Of a stretch of DNA of 34,060 bases, positions 22,366-28,823 are shown piece after piece. The first letter of the stretch is position 1. The number at the start of each line of letters is the position of its first letter. The notes below the pieces were generated by a model. That model made no database searches and was not told the DNA's origin. It worked only from the letters and a program-made list of their open reading frames with translations. A program made the position numbers and the translations under genes. Source of the stretch: a virus; the IMG/VR virus record IMGVR_UViG_3300042154_000840, positions 1-34,060 of that record; one strand, 5' to 3'.

Positions 22366-22616
22366 TTGAATCTTTTTGAGTGTAATTTATATAATTCCAT
22401 TATTTTCTTTAAAGCATCGTATTCTGTAAATTCAGTTTTAATATCGTTTTCTTTTAAATAAAATACTTCTTTATAATTTGATATTTGATATTTAATTATA
22501 TGATATTTAGTTTTAAAAGGTTTTAATATATAAGCCAAATCATTTTCTAAACATATATTCATACATTCAATTTCTGCACCTGTAGGCATATATTTAACTG
22601 TTTGCCTTTTTGCCAT
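22362..22616 (-). CDS. hypothetical protein (84 aa)
   Basis: Eighty-four residues (MAKRQTVKYMPTGAEIECMN...), basic, mixed alpha/beta, with an 'IIKYQISNYKEVFYLKENDI' stretch of likely beta strands. It overlaps the MazG-like gene by 4 bases and shares one base with its upstream neighbour. No domain recognised. Confidence 0.55.
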   Translation of the reverse strand: MAKRQTVKYMPTGAEIECMNICLENDLAYILKPFKTKYHIIKYQISNYKEVFYLKENDIKTEFTEYDALKKIMELYKLHSKRFK

Positions 22617-22972
22617 TATTCTAGTTTTAAAAATTCAGCTTTAGCGTATTCTACAAACCATTCTTTATTTTCTTTGTATTTATCTATTACAGCATCAATC
22701 ATTACTAATTCATCTATTGTAGACTTTTGTAATTTAGTTATAATATTTTCTATACTTCTTAAGATGTTTGTAGTTGTTTCAGGTGATGTTTCATATACTT
22801 TTTGATATTCTAATCTTACAACTTCTTCTAGGTCTTTATTTAAACTATTTATCTTATGCTTTATTTGTTGTTTATATTGAGTTGTAAAAAATAATGATTC
22901 ATTTGCTTCTAACAATAATTGACTTAATAAAACTGATTTAAGGTATTCTAATTGTATTGTGTTTACTTCCAT
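22616..22972 (-). CDS. hypothetical helical protein (118 aa)
   Basis: A 118-residue, almost all-helical protein (MEVNTIQLEYLKSVLLSQLL...) with several Leu/Lys/Glu-rich helices and a 'TSPETTTNILRSIENIITKL' linker. It overlaps the nuclease-like gene by 10 bases. No catalytic motif; operon position suggests a replication accessory or regulatory role, but I do not assign one. Confidence 0.55.
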   Translation of the reverse strand: MEVNTIQLEYLKSVLLSQLLLEANESLFFTTQYKQQIKHKINSLNKDLEEVVRLEYQKVYETSPETTTNILRSIENIITKLQKSTIDELVMIDAVIDKYKENKEWFVEYAKAEFLKLE

Positions 22973-23358
22973 TTCTTTGCTTTGTTTATTTCTAAATATG
23001 TTACTTCTTTTTCTATTCTATTTGTATTATTAAATTGTGTTGTAGCTGGATTCTTAAAATTACATTCCCAATCAGGAGTTATAGTATGCAAATTAAAACT
23101 ATATATTCCAAATGGTGTAGAATTAATATATACAGGTGTGTCTAAATGCTTTGCACATTCTTCTAACATTGCATCATACTTTTTCTTTTCTAATAGTAAA
23201 GTTTTATAATGCGTTTTCCTGCATTTAAGTTCTAGTCTATGTCCTGTTATTGGACTATAACAATCCCATCTTGACATTTGATTTTTAGCTTTAACCAAAT
23301 CAGGATATACATTATCTTTTAACCAATTAAATAAATCATTCTCATTCCAGTTATTCAT
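22963..23358 (-). CDS. PD-(D/E)XK-type nuclease-like protein
   Basis: A 131-residue protein. 'SRWDCYSPITGHRLELKCRK' around residues 29-48 gives an Asp followed by Glu-x-Lys (ELK) on the next strand, the PD-(D/E)XK signature, and then 'LLLEKKKYDAML', a helix often seen in this fold. Size suits a small Holliday-junction-resolvase or restriction-type nuclease. It sits between the DCGC-motif protein and a helical protein in the recombination operon. Activity and substrate are unverified. Confidence 0.65.
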   Translation of the reverse strand: MNNWNENDLFNWLKDNVYPDLVKAKNQMSRWDCYSPITGHRLELKCRKTHYKTLLLEKKKYDAMLEECAKHLDTPVYINSTPFGIYSFNLHTITPDWECNFKNPATTQFNNTNRIEKEVTYLEINKAKKWK

Positions 23359-23719
23359 AAGTGTTATGTACTTTTCTTAAGTCAGATAGAATATCTCTCC
23401 AACATCCAGAACAATTAGATGCTTCTAACTTTTCATTAAATACTCTTTCGTATATTGCTATAATTAAAAATTGTTCTTTCGGACTTAAATCAGCTTTATG
23501 TATATCTACTAAAGGTGTCAAGGCGTTGTAATCTTGTTCATTTAAACAGTTAATACTTTGCTTGTACGTTATTAATCTATTTAGCTTTTCTTTACGTTCA
23601 TCGCATCCACAATCAATACCTGTAATAGATGAAAATAATTCAACTGCTGCTTTAATTCCTGTTGCGGTGGTAATTTGTTCTATTGTATCACCTAATCCTT
23701 TTGATTTTCTTTTTGCCAT
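23351..23719 (-). CDS. DCGC-motif protein, shares its N-terminal domain with the 32491-32637 protein
   Basis: A 122-residue protein. Residues 8-45 ('GLGDTIEQITTATGIKAAVE' then 'DCGCDERKEKLN') closely match the 48-residue protein encoded at 32491-32637. A second Cys pair 'CSGCW' occurs near residue 105, so the protein may bind zinc through DCGC and CSGC. It is coupled to the sigma-like gene by TAATG. Similar proteins are common in flavobacterial phages, with unknown function. The region between the Cys clusters is helical. Confidence 0.65.
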   Translation of the reverse strand: MAKRKSKGLGDTIEQITTATGIKAAVELFSSITGIDCGCDERKEKLNRLITYKQSINCLNEQDYNALTPLVDIHKADLSPKEQFLIIAIYERVFNEKLEASNCSGCWRDILSDLRKVHNTYE

Positions 23720-24261
23720 TAGTAAATGTTGTTATAATCGTTATTAATAAAATCTTGATAATCCTTGTTAAACTTTGTATTTAATATTTCTTTGTAGTTT
23801 TTAATTGAGTGAAAAATAGATATTAAACTTATATTGGTTTCTTTTGCTATATCTCTCATAGACATATCTGTATCTCTATACAACTTAAATAGCTTCTTAT
23901 CATACCAATGCCAGTTTTCTATTTCATCATCAATCATTAAACATATATCGTTATATGCTTTGTGTTCTTCTATGTTTGAAGTATCAAATATTTCCCATTG
24001 TTCATCAAATGATACTTTATTTACTTTTTGCTTTTTATTGTAATACTGAAAGTATAAACTTTTTAAAGTAAAAAATACATATCCTTTTCTAACATTACCA
24101 TTCACATCTATAATTTTAGATGCATCAGCATACTTCCACAAAGCTATATAAGATTCTTGGACTATATCCTCTGCATAATCAAACTCGCCGAATCCATTAA
24201 CAATCTTAACCCATTCTTTGTGGTGTTTAGCTACTTCTCCAAGCCATTTGTTGTTATCCAT
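23719..24261 (-). CDS. phage sigma-70-like (ECF-type) factor
   Basis: A 180-residue protein with the two-domain layout of ECF sigma factors. Region 2 at residues 27-46 contains 'DYAEDIVQESYIALWKYA', the core-binding and -10/-7 recognition helix. Region 4 at about 122-160 contains 'YRDTDMSMRDIAKETNISLI' and 'SIFHSIKNYKEIL', a helix-turn-helix for the upstream element. It would redirect host RNA polymerase to phage promoters. It is in the P3 operon together with recombination genes. The natural candidate targets are the P1-P4 promoters, but that link is inference. Confidence 0.75.
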   Translation of the reverse strand: MDNNKWLGEVAKHHKEWVKIVNGFGEFDYAEDIVQESYIALWKYADASKIIDVNGNVRKGYVFFTLKSLYFQYYNKKQKVNKVSFDEQWEIFDTSNIEEHKAYNDICLMIDDEIENWHWYDKKLFKLYRDTDMSMRDIAKETNISLISIFHSIKNYKEILNTKFNKDYQDFINNDYNNIY

Positions 24262-24452
24262 ATGAAAGTTATTGAAATTACGAAAAGCACTATTTGTATA
24301 GTGTGTTCTGTTTCTTCGTCATCAATATCATCGTTATATAAAGCACCCGCCATAATACCCTTTATAGGTGCTATAATTACTTCACCGTTATATTTATTCA
24401 TTAACTGCATTAAAAAATAAATTGTAAATACTAAAAATCCTATTACTATCAT
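24231..24452 (-). CDS. two-helix membrane protein (73 aa)
   Basis: Seventy-three residues with an N-terminal transmembrane helix ('IVIGFLVFTIYFLMQLM'), a short acidic loop ('NDDIDDEETEH') and a second helix ('TIQIVLFVISITFIWI'). It overlaps the sigma-like gene by 31 bases. It could be a superinfection exclusion, inner-membrane anchor or holin-like protein, but it lies in the replication operon, which makes a lysis role unlikely. Function unknown. Confidence 0.6.
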   Translation of the reverse strand: MIVIGFLVFTIYFLMQLMNKYNGEVIIAPIKGIMAGALYNDDIDDEETEHTIQIVLFVISITFIWITTNGLEK

Positions 24453-24454
24453 AA

Positions 24455-24748
24455 CTATCTTTTTATTGTTAATCTTGCTTCTTTCTTTTCAGTTGTTACA
24501 TCTTTTAATTCAAAACTAATATTAATATGCGTTAGTTCAGAATCCTTTTTTTGTAACATTTCCATTATGTTTTCTATTTCATTCCATCTAAACCTAGAAT
24601 CTATTATAGACAACTTTTTCAAATATACTAACTTTTCTGTCAAATCTTTGAAGTAACTTATTAACACTTTGTTATCACTATTAAATAATAACATTCTTTC
24701 AGCTGATATCTGTAATTCTTCAATGTGTGTTCTAATTGTTGTTTCCAT
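24455..24748 (-). CDS. hypothetical helical protein (97 aa)
   Basis: Ninety-seven residues (METTIRTHIEELQISAERML...), helical in the first 70 residues, then a short beta-like basic tail ('ATLTIKR'-like). Its start overlaps the stop of the RecA-fold ATPase gene as TAATG, so the two are coupled. No domain recognised; it may be an ATPase partner. Confidence 0.55.
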   Translation of the reverse strand: METTIRTHIEELQISAERMLLFNSDNKVLISYFKDLTEKLVYLKKLSIIDSRFRWNEIENIMEMLQKKDSELTHINISFELKDVTTEKKEARLTIKR

Positions 24749-25590
24749 TAAAATATGTCTTTAAGTGGGTCATAAAATGCTCCTTCAACTTGTGGCAACC
24801 CAAAATTATTTACTTTAAAACTAAAGTTTTCAAATGGTGCGTTTCTTGAACGTTTACAACTTACGGTTACTAAATGTTTATTTACTGTATTTAATTCTAA
24901 TTGTATTTGCGTTTCTGCTTTCTTTTCTAAAAACGAACCTAAATGTCCTGTAGGTTTATCAGTTCCAAAATTAGAGTGAATAACAGTTATAATATGACAA
25001 TTTAATTCTTTAGTCCATTTCATTAACTTTTGCACTACTGCGTTACTTTCTTCTATGTTATTTACATCAGAACATAAATCAGCAATACCATCAATAATTA
25101 CAAGTCCAATATTTTTACCTTCTAATTTATCATAAAGATAATATTCTATAAAATCAACTCTTTCTTTAAAACTTAATTGCCTTAATGCTAATGTATGATA
25201 TTTATCTGTTTTTATACCTGTCATATCAATAGGACGTTTAAACACATTTGCAGCGTGAAAGTTGCCCTGTTCTGTATCAAAGTGTATAATATGTCTATCT
25301 TGTCTATTAGCTCTTAAATCACCCCCAAATTGTTCTAATTTATCTGCTAAATATATTGCTGATAATAATGATACAAAAAATGTTTTCTTACTTTTAGGAG
25401 GTGCTTGTAAAAAACTAAAATTACCATAAGTTCCAATAGGTGTTGGATAACTAATTTCACCGTCTTTAGTTTCATAACTTTTATAGCCAAATGAAATTGC
25501 TGGTATTGGATGTTCTATCTTTTCTAATGGATTAATAAAGCAATCTTCTTCAAACATTTGCATTAATAATCTTTGTGCTTCTTTGTCCAT
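24748..25590 (-). CDS. RecA-fold (RepA/AAA_25-like) ATPase with atypical P-loop
   Basis: A 280-residue ATPase. 'FSFLQAPPKSKKTFF' (residues 58-72) is the P-loop position, with Lys69 and Thr70 but without the usual Gly before the Lys; 'HFDTEQG' (104-110) supplies the catalytic Glu; 'GLVIIDGIADL' (162-172) is Walker B, and 'HIITVIHSNFG' a sensor motif. This is the layout of RepA/RadA-type hexameric ATPases, which act as helicases or recombination mediators in phages. It follows SSB, with a hairpin terminator between. The KSKKT variant is seen in related Bacteroidetes proteins, so it is probably functional. Confidence 0.75.
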   Translation of the reverse strand: MDKEAQRLLMQMFEEDCFINPLEKIEHPIPAISFGYKSYETKDGEISYPTPIGTYGNFSFLQAPPKSKKTFFVSLLSAIYLADKLEQFGGDLRANRQDRHIIHFDTEQGNFHAANVFKRPIDMTGIKTDKYHTLALRQLSFKERVDFIEYYLYDKLEGKNIGLVIIDGIADLCSDVNNIEESNAVVQKLMKWTKELNCHIITVIHSNFGTDKPTGHLGSFLEKKAETQIQLELNTVNKHLVTVSCKRSRNAPFENFSFKVNNFGLPQVEGAFYDPLKDIF

Positions 25591-25610
25591 TTGTTTTGTT
25601 TGTTTAAAAA

Positions 25611-25628
25611 AGGGGCTGTTACACCCCT
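25611..25628 (-). terminator. hairpin between SSB and ATPase genes
   Basis: AGGGG/CCCCT stem (5 bp, GC-rich, 8-base loop) followed on the minus strand by six T. It lies 9 bases after the SSB stop and upstream of the ATPase gene. It resembles the hairpin at 4428-4445 in sequence and is probably a partial attenuator. Confidence 0.6.
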
Positions 25629-25636
25629 ATTAATTT

Positions 25637-25933
25637 CTAGAAAGGTAAATCTGATTCTACTTCTTTAGCAGTTACTTCAGCTTTTTTATCAGCAACTGAA
25701 ATAGTACCGTTTGTCCAAATTACATTTCCGTTACCTAAATACGTTTTAGGCTTCTTTGCTTCTCTTTCTTCTTTAGTTTGACTATCTGTTAAAGAAACAT
25801 TTTGACCCCATTGATTAGATTCATCATTTACTCCAACTGTAAAGTTGTAATAAACTGCTCCATCTTTTCCTGATACAAATTTTTCTTTAGGTAATTTGTC
25901 AACTCTTAAACTTACATTAATTAATGCACTCAT
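25637..25933 (-). CDS. ssb: single-stranded DNA-binding protein
   Basis: A 98-residue OB-fold-type protein (MSALINVSLRVDKLPKEKFV...) with 'YYNFTVGVNDESNQWGQNVS', 'YLGNGNVIWTNGTISV' and an acidic C-terminal tail ending 'ESDLPF'. The terminal D-L-P-F is the classic SSB tip that recruits partner enzymes. It is shorter than bacterial SSB, as phage versions often are. It lies between the ERF annealing protein and the RecA-fold ATPase, a common recombination set. Confidence 0.85.
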   Translation of the reverse strand: MSALINVSLRVDKLPKEKFVSGKDGAVYYNFTVGVNDESNQWGQNVSLTDSQTKEEREAKKPKTYLGNGNVIWTNGTISVADKKAEVTAKEVESDLPF

Positions 25934-25988
25934 ATTATATATATTTATTTGCTTACCTTTTTTTACTGTTGTCAGCTATTCAGTTTTA

Positions 25989-26558
25989 TTATTTACTTAA
26001 TTCTTCTTTAACTTCTTTAGTCATTTTATATTTAGCTTCTATTGCAGAAATAGAACCACCACCTTTAATGTATTCAACTGCTTTTTTAAATTCAGGTGTA
26101 TTTTTATTTAACCATTTTAATTCTTCACTAGACGTATTCTTTTCGTGCTTATTAGAAGCATCAGCATCTTGTGTATCATCAATTAAAAGTAAATTACCTA
26201 ATGCGTACTTTTTTCCGTAAGAAGATGCAGAACCAAATTGTTGTGGTACTTGCATACCTTTTTGATTTAAGTCAATTCCAACAATAGCTGTAGCTGATAT
26301 TTTATTAACTCCATTGTTATCTAAAATAGTTGCTATTGATTTTAACATTGGTGGAAAATTACTATTACTATCAAAACTTGAAACTATCCGTTCTGTGATA
26401 ATAAAACTTACTTGGTATTTTTCATTATAAGGTTTTAATGCTTCTAATATATCTTCAGCACTTCTAAAGTTATATTTACCAAAGCTATTGAATTTTGATT
26501 TGTTTGCTTTAAATTCTTTTTGAATTAAAGATAATTTTTGATTTAATGTTAATTCCAT
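25989..26558 (-). CDS. erf: ERF-family single-strand annealing protein
   Basis: A 189-residue protein. The ERF signature is clear: 'YNFRSAEDILEALKP' near residues 28-42, a beta region, then 'QQFGSASSYGKKYALGNLLL' and 'DDTQDADA' near residues 107-133. ERF proteins anneal complementary strands, circularise phage genomes and promote recombination together with a 5'-3' exonuclease and SSB, both encoded in this window. The C-terminal third is a Lys/Glu helix pair. It starts 1 base after the end of a 59-codon gene. Confidence 0.88.
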   Translation of the reverse strand: MELTLNQKLSLIQKEFKANKSKFNSFGKYNFRSAEDILEALKPYNEKYQVSFIITERIVSSFDSNSNFPPMLKSIATILDNNGVNKISATAIVGIDLNQKGMQVPQQFGSASSYGKKYALGNLLLIDDTQDADASNKHEKNTSSEELKWLNKNTPEFKKAVEYIKGGGSISAIEAKYKMTKEVKEELSK

Positions 26559-26559
26559 T

Positions 26560-26739
26560 TTAGTTTTGTGTTAGTTCGTAAATTTCTTGTTTAATAATTG
26601 TTTTGTATTCTTGCGGACATTCTTCATCTAATGCTTCAAAGCAATAATTTTGAAGTTTAGTTAATTTGCTTTCAAGTTCACAAATCTTATTTTGCATAAC
26701 TTCCATTCTGAATCTGTTAAAATCTAATAAGTCTTTCAT
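26560..26739 (-). CDS. small coiled-coil protein before ERF (59 aa)
   Basis: ATG at 26739-26737 overlaps the TAA of the preceding 30-codon gene (TAATG); TAA at 26562-26560. The product (MKDLLDFNRFRMEVMQNKIC...) is helical with two or three Cys and Leu-rich heptads. Tight coupling on both sides supports it strongly. No function recognised. Confidence 0.7.
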   Translation of the reverse strand: MKDLLDFNRFRMEVMQNKICELESKLTKLQNYCFEALDEECPQEYKTIIKQEIYELTQN

Positions 26740-26831
26740 TATGTTCTAAATATTAATTGGATTAAAAAATATACAGCTAATACCTGTACGAATAAAATTT
26801 GATAATTTGCTTTTGATAAAAATTGTTTCAT
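26739..26831 (-). CDS. tiny membrane peptide leading the P3 operon (30 aa)
   Basis: ATG at 26831-26829, TAA at 26741-26739. The product (MKQFLSKANYQILFVQVLAV...) has one hydrophobic helix over about residues 11-27. It is the first frame after promoter P3 and is coupled to the next gene by TAATG. It could be a leader peptide controlling translation of the operon or a real membrane micro-protein. Confidence 0.5.
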   Translation of the reverse strand: MKQFLSKANYQILFVQVLAVYFLIQLIFRT

Positions 26832-26856
26832 AATTGTTTTATTTGTTTGTTGAGTA

Positions 26857-26920
26857 CAAATATATAACTTGTTTTCAATTAAAAAACTATTAATTTAAAC
26901 TTTAACAAAACTTTAACAAA
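26857..26920 (-). promoter_or_regulatory. phage promoter P3 (minus strand)
   Basis: Minus-strand TATATTTG (26857-26864) with two copies of TTTGTTAAA (26901-26909 and 26912-26920) 11 bases apart, starting 45 and 56 bases upstream. These spacings are the 34 of P1, P2 and P4 plus 11 and 22, that is, one and two helical turns. It drives the ERF/SSB/ATPase/sigma operon and sits right after the NinG terminator. Confidence 0.65.
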
Positions 26921-26921
26921 A

Positions 26922-26949
26922 AAGGGAATACTAATTAAAGTACTCCCTT
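26922..26949 (-). terminator. terminator after ninG-like gene
   Basis: On the minus strand AAGGGAGTACT pairs with AGTATTCCCTT (11 bp, one G-U) around a 6-base loop, followed by a T-rich stretch that merges into the TTTGTTAAA element of P3. Confidence 0.8.
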
Positions 26950-26974
26950 CAAACAAAAACAAAGAAACAGAATC

Positions 26975-27352
26975 TTATATATTTTCTAATTGGTCGTTAT
27001 AGTATTGAATCATATCTATTAAATCTACATCAGCAAATTTAACAGTTTGTTTTGACTTTAAATACATTTGTTCAGATAAGTTATTACCAAGATATTGACT
27101 AAATGCATATTGCATACCTTGATTAGTTATATTACATCCATAACATTGTACACCTACGTTTGATTCTAACCAACGTGTTGAATAATGTCTACGTGACATA
27201 AAATGACCGCATTGTAATTTCTTATAATGGTCTTTTTTACCACAAGTAACACAAGTAGCTATTTCATTAATAGCATCTTTACGCCTTATGTATTGACTAA
27301 AGATTGTATCTAATTTTACTATTAAACTTTTACGTGTGGGTTTTTTAGACAT
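26975..27352 (-). CDS. ninG: NinG/Rap-like recombination nuclease
   Basis: A 125-residue basic protein. 'CVTCGKKDHYKKLQCGHF' (two Cys, then Cys-Gly-His), 'MSRRHYSTRWLESNVGVQC' and 'CYGCN' form the Cys/His cluster of the NinG (Rap) family, which in lambda processes recombination intermediates through an HNH-like site. The family is common in Bacteroidetes phages. It is transcribed alone from a promoter of the classic host type about 80 bases upstream and ends at a strong terminator. Confidence 0.85.
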   Translation of the reverse strand: MSKKPTRKSLIVKLDTIFSQYIRRKDAINEIATCVTCGKKDHYKKLQCGHFMSRRHYSTRWLESNVGVQCYGCNITNQGMQYAFSQYLGNNLSEQMYLKSKQTVKFADVDLIDMIQYYNDQLENI

Positions 27353-27379
27353 AATCTTGCAGAATATTTTTAATCCTAT

Positions 27380-27400
27380 TTTTATACTTTGGGTATAAAA
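27380..27400. promoter_or_regulatory. inverted repeat in the ninG leader
   Basis: A perfect 8-bp inverted repeat TTTTATAC/GTATAAAA with a 5-base spacer lies in the 5' leader of the ninG-like transcript, between its promoter and start codon. It could be an operator or leader hairpin. No downstream T run follows in the direction of transcription, so it is not a terminator. Confidence 0.4.
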
Positions 27401-27435
27401 TTGTGTTTGTTTTTAAACTTTTATTTTTCATTTGT

Positions 27436-27465
27436 CAAATGTAATTAAAGGTTATTAACATTCAA
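27436..27465 (-). promoter_or_regulatory. host-type promoter for ninG-like gene
   Basis: Minus-strand TTG (27463-27465), 19-bp spacer and TACATTTG (27436-27443) match the Bacteroidetes consensus TTG-N17-23-TAnnTTTG. It lacks the TTTGTTAAA element of P1-P4, so it is probably read by the host housekeeping sigma factor. The -7 box is part of a short palindrome CATTTG-T-CAAATG. Confidence 0.6.
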
Positions 27466-27469
27466 GTTA

Positions 27470-27622
27470 AAAAGTTTATTTTTAATCTATTTACTTTGTC
27501 AAAAAAAAACCGTAAATTTGTATTTTACTTTTAAATAAATAAGTTTTCTAAAAAGAAATAAAAAAAATATATAACAAAAACAAAATAAATAGCAAAAACA
27601 AAGTGTGTTGCGAATAGCTATG
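27470..27622. other. AT-rich non-coding stretch with A-rich direct repeats
   Basis: No credible frame is present between the lysis cassette and the ninG promoter (270 bases without a gene from 27353). The stretch is extremely AT-rich, has short direct repeats of the form AACAAAAACAAA and AGCAAAAACAAAG, an A9 run at 27501-27509 and a plus-strand promoter-like element TTTG (27495-27498), 14 bp, TAAATTTG (27513-27520) with no gene after it. An origin, a packaging site or a non-coding RNA are all possible; the sequence alone does not decide. Confidence 0.4.
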
Positions 27623-28069
27623 TTAAATAAGTAAACGTTTAATTATTTGATGTCTTATAAGAAAAAATAAAGGAATTAATAGTAACCATAAATAAATAAA
27701 ATAATTAGCTTTTTTATCTATTTGTTTTTTAAATGATTTAACTGAAGTTTTAATAGTTTCTTTCTTATGTTCGTTTTTAGACACTATTTTCTTTTCTATA
27801 TGTAAACTATTATCTTTTACTTTTTTATATCTTAAAACAACGTTTTTGTAGCTTACACCGTTTACTACAATATCTTTTAAAGTATCTAAAGGAGTTATAA
27901 TAAATTCATCTATTAAAATATCATTCTTAATAGCAATACTTGTTTCTTCTTTTATTTCTGTTTTAGTTTCTATTTGAACTAAACTATCTTTTTTAATAAC
28001 TTCTTTGTTTACTTTTCTAGATGCACAAGAAAATAAAACTAAACTAACTAAAATAAATATCTGCTTCAT
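27623..28069 (-). CDS. unimolecular spanin candidate
   Basis: A 148-residue protein with an N-terminal lipoprotein signal (MKQIFILVSLVLFSC, lipobox LFSC, Cys15) and a C-terminal transmembrane helix ('YFIYLWLLLIPLFFLI', about residues 123-138) followed by a basic tail. The periplasmic middle is Lys-rich and mixed beta/helix. A lipidated N-terminus in the outer membrane plus an inner-membrane C-terminus is the defining layout of u-spanins such as T1 gp11, which fuse the membranes at the end of lysis. It overlaps the endolysin gene by 26 bases. An assignment by architecture and position. Confidence 0.75.
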   Translation of the reverse strand: MKQIFILVSLVLFSCASRKVNKEVIKKDSLVQIETKTEIKEETSIAIKNDILIDEFIITPLDTLKDIVVNGVSYKNVVLRYKKVKDNSLHIEKKIVSKNEHKKETIKTSVKSFKKQIDKKANYFIYLWLLLIPLFFLIRHQIIKRLLI

Positions 28070-28493
28070 ATTTTCTACGATTGGTTAAACCTTTAACAGG
28101 TATTTTATTTACTTTATTCCATCTTAAAAATTCATTTTTAATAGATTCATCTTTAGCATTTATATTTACTTTCTTTAATAAAGTAGAACTAGAAAAATTA
28201 CCCATACCAATATTATAAGCTAAAGAAACTAAAGCATTAAATTGATTTTGAGTAATAGAATATGTAATTAATTTAGAAACTTGTTTAGCAAATTTATCAG
28301 CAATAACTTTAAACAAACTAAATGCTTCTTGTTCATTTATTGGTGTATCTAATAAAGTAACTTTTTTACCATTAGGATAGTATGTATTACCATAACCAAT
28401 AGTAGCTAGTTTAGCAGGACATAAATAAGGTTTTGAACTAAAGCCTTCAAATTTAGTTATTAATCTATAACCATCATTATTTAGTAGTTTCAT
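28044..28493 (-). CDS. endolysin, GH24 lysozyme
   Basis: A 149-residue T4/lambdoid-type muramidase. The catalytic triad is visible as Glu16 in 'KFEGFS', Cys25 eight residues later and Thr31 five residues after that ('PAKLATIGYGN'), the E-8-C-5-T spacing. 'LVSLAYNIGMGNFSSSTLLK' and 'RWNKVN-IPVKGLTNRRKYE' complete the fold. Many relatives have Asp in the second position; Cys occurs in some phage enzymes such as P1 Lyz. No signal or SAR helix is seen, so release through a holin is expected. It lies between holin-like genes and the spanin. Confidence 0.9.
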   Translation of the reverse strand: MKLLNNDGYRLITKFEGFSSKPYLCPAKLATIGYGNTYYPNGKKVTLLDTPINEQEAFSLFKVIADKFAKQVSKLITYSITQNQFNALVSLAYNIGMGNFSSSTLLKKVNINAKDESIKNEFLRWNKVNKIPVKGLTNRRKYEADIYFS

Positions 28494-28644
28494 CTTTTTT
28501 ACCTTTTAACCAATCAATTATTTTCATTGTCGTATATGCTATTGAAACCATCAATAAAACGATTTTCATTCCTGCCTCAATCTTACTTAAAGAAATTAAA
28601 AACACACTTGTATTAAGTAAATAAATTTTTAAATTATCAATCAT
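28477..28644 (-). CDS. small hydrophobic protein of the lysis cassette (55 aa)
   Basis: ATG at 28644-28642 overlaps the TGA of the preceding gene (ATGA); TAA at 28479-28477, 17 bases inside the endolysin gene. The product (MIDNLKIYLLNTSVFLISLS...) has two hydrophobic stretches ('YLLNTSVFLISL' and 'MKIVLLMVSIAY') and a charged Lys-rich tail. Size, topology and place fit a small holin or antiholin. The alternative is an unrelated membrane protein. Confidence 0.65.
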   Translation of the reverse strand: MIDNLKIYLLNTSVFLISLSKIEAGMKIVLLMVSIAYTTMKIIDWLKGKKDETTK

Positions 28645-28823
28645 TTTCTTAATCTTTCAACTATGTTAGTAATTCCCTCAATACCGATATAAGCGGTAGC
28701 AATAACAACCCAATCAGATGAAGTTAATTGACCACTAAATAAACCCCCACAAGCAACGATAAACACCATTAACTTGCGAGATATCCATTTACTTAATATT
28801 ATATCAAATTGCTCCTTACTCAT
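28641..28823 (-). CDS. holin-like protein (60 aa)
   Basis: Sixty residues with a short charged head ('KEQFDIILSKWISR'), a hydrophobic helix ('LMVFIVACGGLFSGQL'), a polar turn and a second helix ('WVVIATAYIGIEGI'), then a basic end ('NIVERLRK'). Two-helix topology and position just upstream of the endolysin fit a class II holin that permeabilises the inner membrane. The call is by topology and context. Confidence 0.7.
   Translation of the reverse strand: MSKEQFDIILSKWISRKLMVFIVACGGLFSGQLTSSDWVVIATAYIGIEGITNIVERLRK

Noticed and set aside
27613-27642. Short palindromes ATAGCTAT and TAAACGTTTA near the end of the spanin gene
   Set aside because: Too short and lacking a T run in the right place to call a terminator or operator.
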